Shown here: positions 59,090 through 64,000 of the stretch, piece by piece
How the letters are laid out: each line of letters starts with the position of its first letter
Position numbering within the stretch: the stretch's first letter is position 1
DNA from: Isoetes taiwanensis
Taxonomy: Eukaryota > Streptophyta > Lycopodiopsida > Isoetales > Isoetaceae
NCBI GenBank assembly: GCA_021234155.1
Contig: JAJEKV010000100.1
Coordinates: 2,394,116 to 2,458,115 of the forward strand
Length of the DNA stretch: 64,000 nucleotides
Direction of reading: 5' to 3'
The notes under the pieces: generated by a model
Database searches by the model: none
The model's input: the letters and a program-made list of their open reading frames with translations, nothing else
Told to the model about the DNA's origin: nothing
Translations under genes and position numbers: made by a program

Positions 59090-61570
59090 ATGATTCCGTC
59101 GAGGAGCCAGGGCAGACCTCTGCGAGCTCCATCGAGCCAAGCAACTAAGATGAAGGCGCTTGCTCGACGGAAGCGTTTTGAAGGCAGCTTTTCTTTTTTT
59201 GTAAATTCTATACAGATTTTTGTGGCTGTCGGGTTTTTTGTTGCTGATTCTTCTTCAATAGCTATACCAGAAGCTAATATTACCGGAGTTGCAGTGGAAA
59301 AGACAAATGTCGAAGGTTTCTTTCGAAGATTCTTGAAGTTTTCATGATTTTTTTATTTTTTAAGTGTTTTTGTTTGGTTTGCAGGTTTAGGGAAGGATAT
59401 ACTGTTGATTCCGGCGACTAATGCTTCGGCAGAATGTTCTGTACTGTCTTTAGAGTCTGAAAGTAAGGTTTAGGGTCTAGATTTGGTTTTTTTTTGTTTG
59501 CATGCAAGTTTTTAATGCATTTTTATTCTTGCAGATGGTTCTGGAAGTTCAAGATTTCGTGCAAATGAAGGTTTTACTTCCGAACAACTCGGTTTTGGAG
59601 GTAGTAGTTAATGCATGTTGGTTTTTTTTAGTTCTAATGTCTAATATTTAGTTGTTGCAGACGGCTGTGGAGTCAGGAATGCTGTAGCAGAGGAGGTTCA
59701 AGCGTCTGCAGCTGTCAAAGGTTAGTTATTTGTATATTAGTAGGTTCAATAGGTTTAGTAGATTACTAAAAGTGTTGATGCGTTCCAGATGCATCTGTAG
59801 TTGTTGATGACCCATCTTTTAGTCTTGGTATCCCATTTGACGGGTCCTTGAAGGATGGAAGTCCAGTTTTAACATCTGAGCCTGTTGCTGATGGGAAGAG
59901 CTTGAATATAGATGGTGGAAAGAATATTGAAATAGGGTCGACTTTTAATGTGGTTACAGAAGAAATGACAGTTGGAGTGATGGATAGAAATAAATGGATA
60001 TGAGTGATATTTTGACTGATCGACGTCGCGGAAAGAAACCATTGAAGACTGGGGGGTTTGTTGATCTAGATCCAGAACTTGTTAGCAGGGTGAGTAATTC
60101 TTTTGAGAATCCTTTGGAAACAAAGGATGAATGGGTGCGGAGAAGATTTGATGCATGGCGGATGCACGTTGAAAAATCAATTGATGTTAAGATTGAAGAC
60201 ATGGAATTGAATAATCTTGCTGACAATTTAGAGCAGTTTATGCTATGTGTACGTCGAATCGATGGGAAGCCATATCCACCAGACTCGTAAGTATACTATT
60301 TATTTTTCTTTATTTGTTTGTGTACTTTTATTTATTCTAACATGTTTTCTGTTGTGCAGGTTGCAGAATTTATTCCGTGGTTTTAACAGAATATTACGTC
60401 GAGCACAAGATGCTAGGGTTATGGATACGCGTATTGAAGAGATAGTGATCGACATTTATAAGGATGTCAGGTTTATGAAGGCACGTAAGGCTTTGGAGGT
60501 TGCAATGGAAGATTCTGTCGCAGGTGGCTTCACTCCGAAGAGAAAGAAGTCAGACATATTGAGTAGGGAGGACCAGTCGAGGATTCTGCTGCATCCTGCG
60601 CATCAGGTTACCACGAACTTGGGTCTTCAGAAGAGGTTCGCCTTTTATTGTATGTCATGTTTTTTGATTCGTGGGGGCAAGGAGTTATGTAAGGTCATGG
60701 ACTTTTAGTTCTTTGTTGGAATGGATTTTGTGAATGAATACTTAGAGTATTGTGAGACGACCAGCAAGAATTGGCATGGCGGCATCAACAAATGCAAACC
60801 TGAGGATTTCAGGGAGCCCATTAGATGTTATGAAGGTGATGTGATAGAGTGTTGGAGGCAGTTAGAGTTCCATCTTCCAAAGTACGAGGTGCAGGATAAG
60901 TTTGGTGGCAGATTTGTGATTTTGCAGGCAATTAATCGCCCGAGAAAAGATATTTGGTATAATACAAATCATGTATCATGGAAAACCATTGGGACTTGGA
61001 TGAAGGATATGGTTGAAATCTGCAGGATTGACGGGAACTTTACCAACAAGAGTTGCAGGAGTACTGCAATTACACAGATAGCGGTATCAGGTGTGTCCAT
61101 TGAAGTTGGTATGACGATCACAGGTCATAAGAGTGCCGAAGCATATCAGCGTTATGATCAAAGTGGAGTTGTCACAAAAGCTTCGGCTATGGACATGCTG
61201 AATAGTGGTAAGACGTATGGCGAGCCTTTTCATAATAATGTTAAAAATTTGAATGCTGGATTATCTGGGAATTCGGAGAAGGCAGCTCGTTTGTGTTCTC
61301 GTTTGGAAATCAACCTCTCGTGATATATCCAACACTGCACAGGCTATTAGTACAGGTTTTGATAGTCTCGTGCCAGTTGAGATAGACGATGCATAGATGA
61401 ATGATTTGGATATGGTGCTAAAAGAAAAACCTGCTTTGAAGAAATATTTTCGTGACCCTATAGAAAGTGTTGCTGCATCTGGAAGCGTTACAATTTCAGG
61501 TAATAAGATTGAGAGCATTGTCATTCATGTTGGAAGTTTAAATGAGGCTGGCTCTGTTATAAAATCACTG
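59090..61570 (+). pseudogene. Crypton/DUF3504-type tyrosine recombinase gene, multi-exon
   Basis: Exons: 59090-59315, 59385-59462, 59535-59600, 59661-59720, 59789-60286 and 60360 to ~61570, all with GT-AG introns. The first five encode a variable, Ser/Gly-rich N-terminus. The recombinase part follows: FVDLDPELVSRVSNSFENP, LEQFMLCVRRIDGKPYPPDS, LQNLFRGFNRILRRAQDAR, LGLQKRFAFYCMSCFLIRGG (box I Arg), YLEYCETTSKNWHGGINK, RKDIWYNTNHVSWKTIGTWM, then TNKSCRSTAITQIAVSG (box II; usual HxxR reads KxxR), MTITGHKSAEAYQRYDQ (His and nucleophile Tyr). A frame change near 59990, one in-frame TAG at 60706 and a frame change near 61300 break it; coding continues to a donor at 61570. Cryptons move by recombination of circular DNA; DUF3504 proteins in animals are domesticated relatives. 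It could be either. Confidence 0.82.
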
Positions 61571-62004
61571 TAAGTATTGTTTTTGAATTTGGTAGTTTAG
61601 TTATAATTTTCTTATTTTAATTGTTTCTTATGGTTTGCAAGAAGTGAAGTGCTCAATGTTGAATCTGTTGAACTGCTCAATCTGCCAGCTTTTTGTTTTG
61701 GTAGATCAAATCACATTTTATTCTCACCATACAAAAGGTAAGGGTTATGTGGCTTATATATCTTAGGCAAATGAAAGGAATATGTAAGAACTTAATTGAT
61801 ACATCATGACTCGTGTACAACAGAAAGCAAAGTTGAATTCTGATAACATAGGCTTCTCCTTCACAACCTTTCAGGTATACAAGAATATACATGCCATGGT
61901 CTCGTCGGACCTGAAATTTCAAAATTAAAAATTGACCTGAACTATAATTGTTTGTTTCCCAGATGCCAAGGATCAGCGGCTTCGGTATTTACTCTAGAAC
62001 ACGA

Positions 62005-62470
62005 TAAAATGAGGTTGGACATGAGGGTTGACAAATATTATGCTTATATTTGCAAATCGGGTCTAAAACCTCATATGATCAAGGCAATGCATCAATCCAA
62101 TATGTGACCTTCAAAACATCTCACCATGGGAAGAAGAAAATCTTATGTCATGCTCCATTGGCAGCAATTGATTGGATATGATGCACACAACGCAACATAC
62201 TACACCACACCAACATTGCTTTGTTGGGTCAAAATGAGGTTGGAACTGATGGTTGAGAAATATTAAGCATGTACTTGCAAATCGAATCTAAAACCTTAGA
62301 GGATTAAAGAAACACATCAAATGGATGCCTGATCTTCATAAAATCTGAAAGTTTCATGCCTTTCATAAAATCTCAAAGTTTCATGTCCATGGGAAAAAGA
62401 AAATTTTATGTCATACCTACAACAATTGATTGGACATATAATGCATACAACACGCCACACTCACTAGCAC
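62005..62470 (+). repeat. Satellite, two ~230-bp units
   Basis: Units begin AAAATGAGGTTGGA at 62005 and 62233 and share AAATCTTATGTCAT-like and CAATTGATTGGA(C/T)AT phrases. The second unit is cut by the Mutator terminus at 62471. The 3' part of a unit is the reverse complement of the repeats at 25040-25283. Confidence 0.8.
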
Positions 62471-63240
62471 GGCTCAAGATATATCTACCCTGGATTCGGG
62501 GATCCCGGAGCTAGAGATCCCGTCCTCCTAATCCCCAGCGCTCGGCCGGATCCGCCGGGGGACCCCGTTTTCCTCTTGACGACACATGCACGCACTCGCC
62601 GGGTTGATCCGCCGTCCAAAACCCCCGTCGAATCTCCGCCGGCCCCGAGATCCCTCCTCCCGGGATCACGCTCGGTGATCCCTCCTCCCGGATCACGAGG
62701 GCACTGGTCGATATCCTCTCCGATATCGGTAGTGGTGATCCCTCCTCCGGGGATCACGAGGGCACGGTTGATATCCTCTCCGATATCGGGTGGGTGATCC
62801 CCTCCTCCGGGATCGAGGGGCACGGGTCGATATCCTCTCCCCGATATCGGCCCTGGTGATCCACTCCTCCTGGATCATCCGCGGTGCAGTCGATATCCTC
62901 TCCGTTGACGGCGTGGTGATCCCTCCTCGGGATCACATCCATGGCGAGGGGCGTGATCCCATCCTCCTCCCGGATCCCCCCTTCCACGAACCCCCGTTAT
63001 CCGCCACTGGCCGCGGACACGCCCGGATATGCCACGATGCCACGTGGCTGTCAAATCGTGACCGTCGGTTATCCCGCCTTCCGGAATCACGTCCGTGCAA
63101 TTACGAGCCGTCCACGTGGTAGCATCCAAGCGGGCCTTTCAAATTTAAGGCTGGCGATTGAGTTATTACGCCGTACGTTGCCAATAATGTCTTGCCACGT
63201 GGACAAGTGATTCCGAGGAGGAATTCCCACTAGCGTGAGA
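62471..63240 (+). repeat. Second Mutator-like terminal region
   Basis: It starts GGCTCAAGATATATCTACCC and matches 25284-25950 over its length, including four to five GATCC(CC)TCCTCC-GGGATCACG / CGATATCCTCTCCGATATCG units, with many small indels. It then continues with CCACGTGGCTGTCAAATCG and other GC-rich sequence to about 63240. The 9 bp to its left, CACTAGCAC, are the reverse complement of the 9 bp left of 25284. Confidence 0.85.
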
Positions 63241-63572
63241 GTGCAATTTTCGGATTGCTTTCTGAACCGACCTCTGCGCCATTTTTGAGAGGAGAGGGTC
63301 CGATTCAAAGGCCAGAGTCACTGTCTCTCGAGCGAAGGCGCCCGAGTTACTTTTTACTTGTTTAAGGTAAAAAAAATCCCGGATCGAATAGACCTCGATA
63401 CGATCTCGATTTACTATTTTTTAACCTTTGCTTTGTTTTTTAACGATTCTTGCCCGTCCCTGCGGATGGGCTTAATCTGCTAACCTGAAATTAGCTTCAA
63501 TACCTCCATAAATGAGAACCGGGGCCCGTAGATGAGGCTGCAAATTCTCTTAAGTTACCGACCAAGCTTTGA

Positions 63573-64000
63573 GATATAGCCGGGTTTGAATCAGATGTAG
63601 AGGTGGAATCCCCTTCCAAAGAGAAGGAAAAGGGCGAAAAGCCTGATCCGACAACGCAGGTTGTCGAGCCCCCAGATAAAAAAAATCAGCCTCCTTTGAG
63701 GCTCATTAGCGTGAAGATATTCATGGGGCTCGGGGGGATGGCGAGGTTGTTCGGGAAGATTTGTTGGAGCACCCACGAAGAGCCCCCGACTCTGGGTATG
63801 ATCCGGGCTTGGCCCGCCAGATGGAGGTGCTGTAGACGCCTGCTATAAGAGCTACAGCCAGAAAGGTTGATTTAGAAAATCATAGGTTCAGGGCACACCA
63901 GATTTATGAGAATTTCAAGCTCCCCGATGCTCCAAGGGGTCGGATTCCTGGCAACAACAGCAAGGGTGAATCCAAGAAGAGGGACTATGGGAAGATAGTG
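63573..64000 (+). CDS. Partial gene inside the second Mutator-like element
   Basis: Open frame from 63573, possibly after an acceptor (TTTGAGATATAG). It reads GFESDVEVESPSKEKEKGEK, then IFMGLGGMARLFGKICW, to about 63848. A different frame is open from ~63837 to the window end: AIRATARKVDLENHRFRAHQ, IYENFKLPDAPRGRIPG, SKGESKKRDYGKIV. A short intron or a frame error near 63800-63835 would explain the change. The product is charged and unlike a MULE transposase. It may be an accessory protein, as mudrB is in MuDR, or a captured host gene. Not recognised. Confidence 0.4.

Noticed and set aside
62485-63210. Pro/Arg/Gly-rich open frames on both strands
   Set aside because: Same reason: by-products of the terminal repeat composition.

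Overview
This window looks like nuclear DNA of a land plant. Evidence: a P-type pentatricopeptide-repeat exon, a multi-exon gene for a chloroplast-type DUF1279 (FAM210B-like) protein, GT-AG introns throughout, initiator-Met-tRNA primer sites next to plant-type LTRs, plant L1-type LINEs, and hAT and Mutator elements. Abundant decayed mobile DNA, an intron-bearing tyrosine-recombinase gene and a family I associate with mosses, charophytes and aquatic animals suggest a seed-free plant (moss, fern or lycophyte). The species cannot be read from the sequence.

Layout. 0.6-2.1 kb: broken fragment of a DNA-methyltransferase-like gene with a hAT-type MITE in it. 2.6-5.8 kb: degenerate repeats, including a 1.9-kb AGATTC satellite. 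7.5-9.5 kb: short L1 copy (minus). 11.9-14.2 kb: gag-only Copia-type LTR element with 5-bp target duplications. 14.8 kb: (CTAT)29. 14.9-16.0 kb: complete non-autonomous hAT. 18.9-19.2 kb: PPR fragment. 20.6-21.8 kb: hAT transposase (minus). 23.5-25.0 kb: non-coding poly(A) retro-insertion. 25.3-29.4 kb: Mutator-like element with an intron-containing transposase. 29.8-32.5 kb: 3' end of a Ty3/Gypsy chromovirus. 35.7-41.5 kb: broken minus-strand gene of a large uncharacterised family, split by an L1 LINE at 36.3-39.4 kb. 41.9-42.1 kb: 41-bp palindrome array, followed by a 270-residue ORF. 43.2-47.8 kb: second kind of LINE (minus). 48.2-48.7 kb: ParB-like fragment cut by the 5' end of another chromovirus, whose Gag begins like histone H3. 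51.3-54.1 kb: third L1-type LINE (minus). 56.5-58.4 kb: the DUF1279 gene, the only convincing ordinary host gene. 58.9-61.6 kb: hairpin plus Crypton-like tyrosine-recombinase gene. 62.0-64.0 kb: satellite, second Mutator terminal region and an unknown ORF running off the end.

Most promising signals. (1) A tyrosine recombinase of the Crypton/DUF3504 type in an intron-rich plant gene. (2) A long GC-rich hairpin just upstream of it that recurs at 32.7 kb with both arms changed in step. (3) ParB-like and DNA-methyltransferase fragments at the two sides of the window that may belong to one gene family. (4) Two Mutator termini flanked by the same 9-bp word in mirror orientation. All readings come from translation by eye, without database searches.
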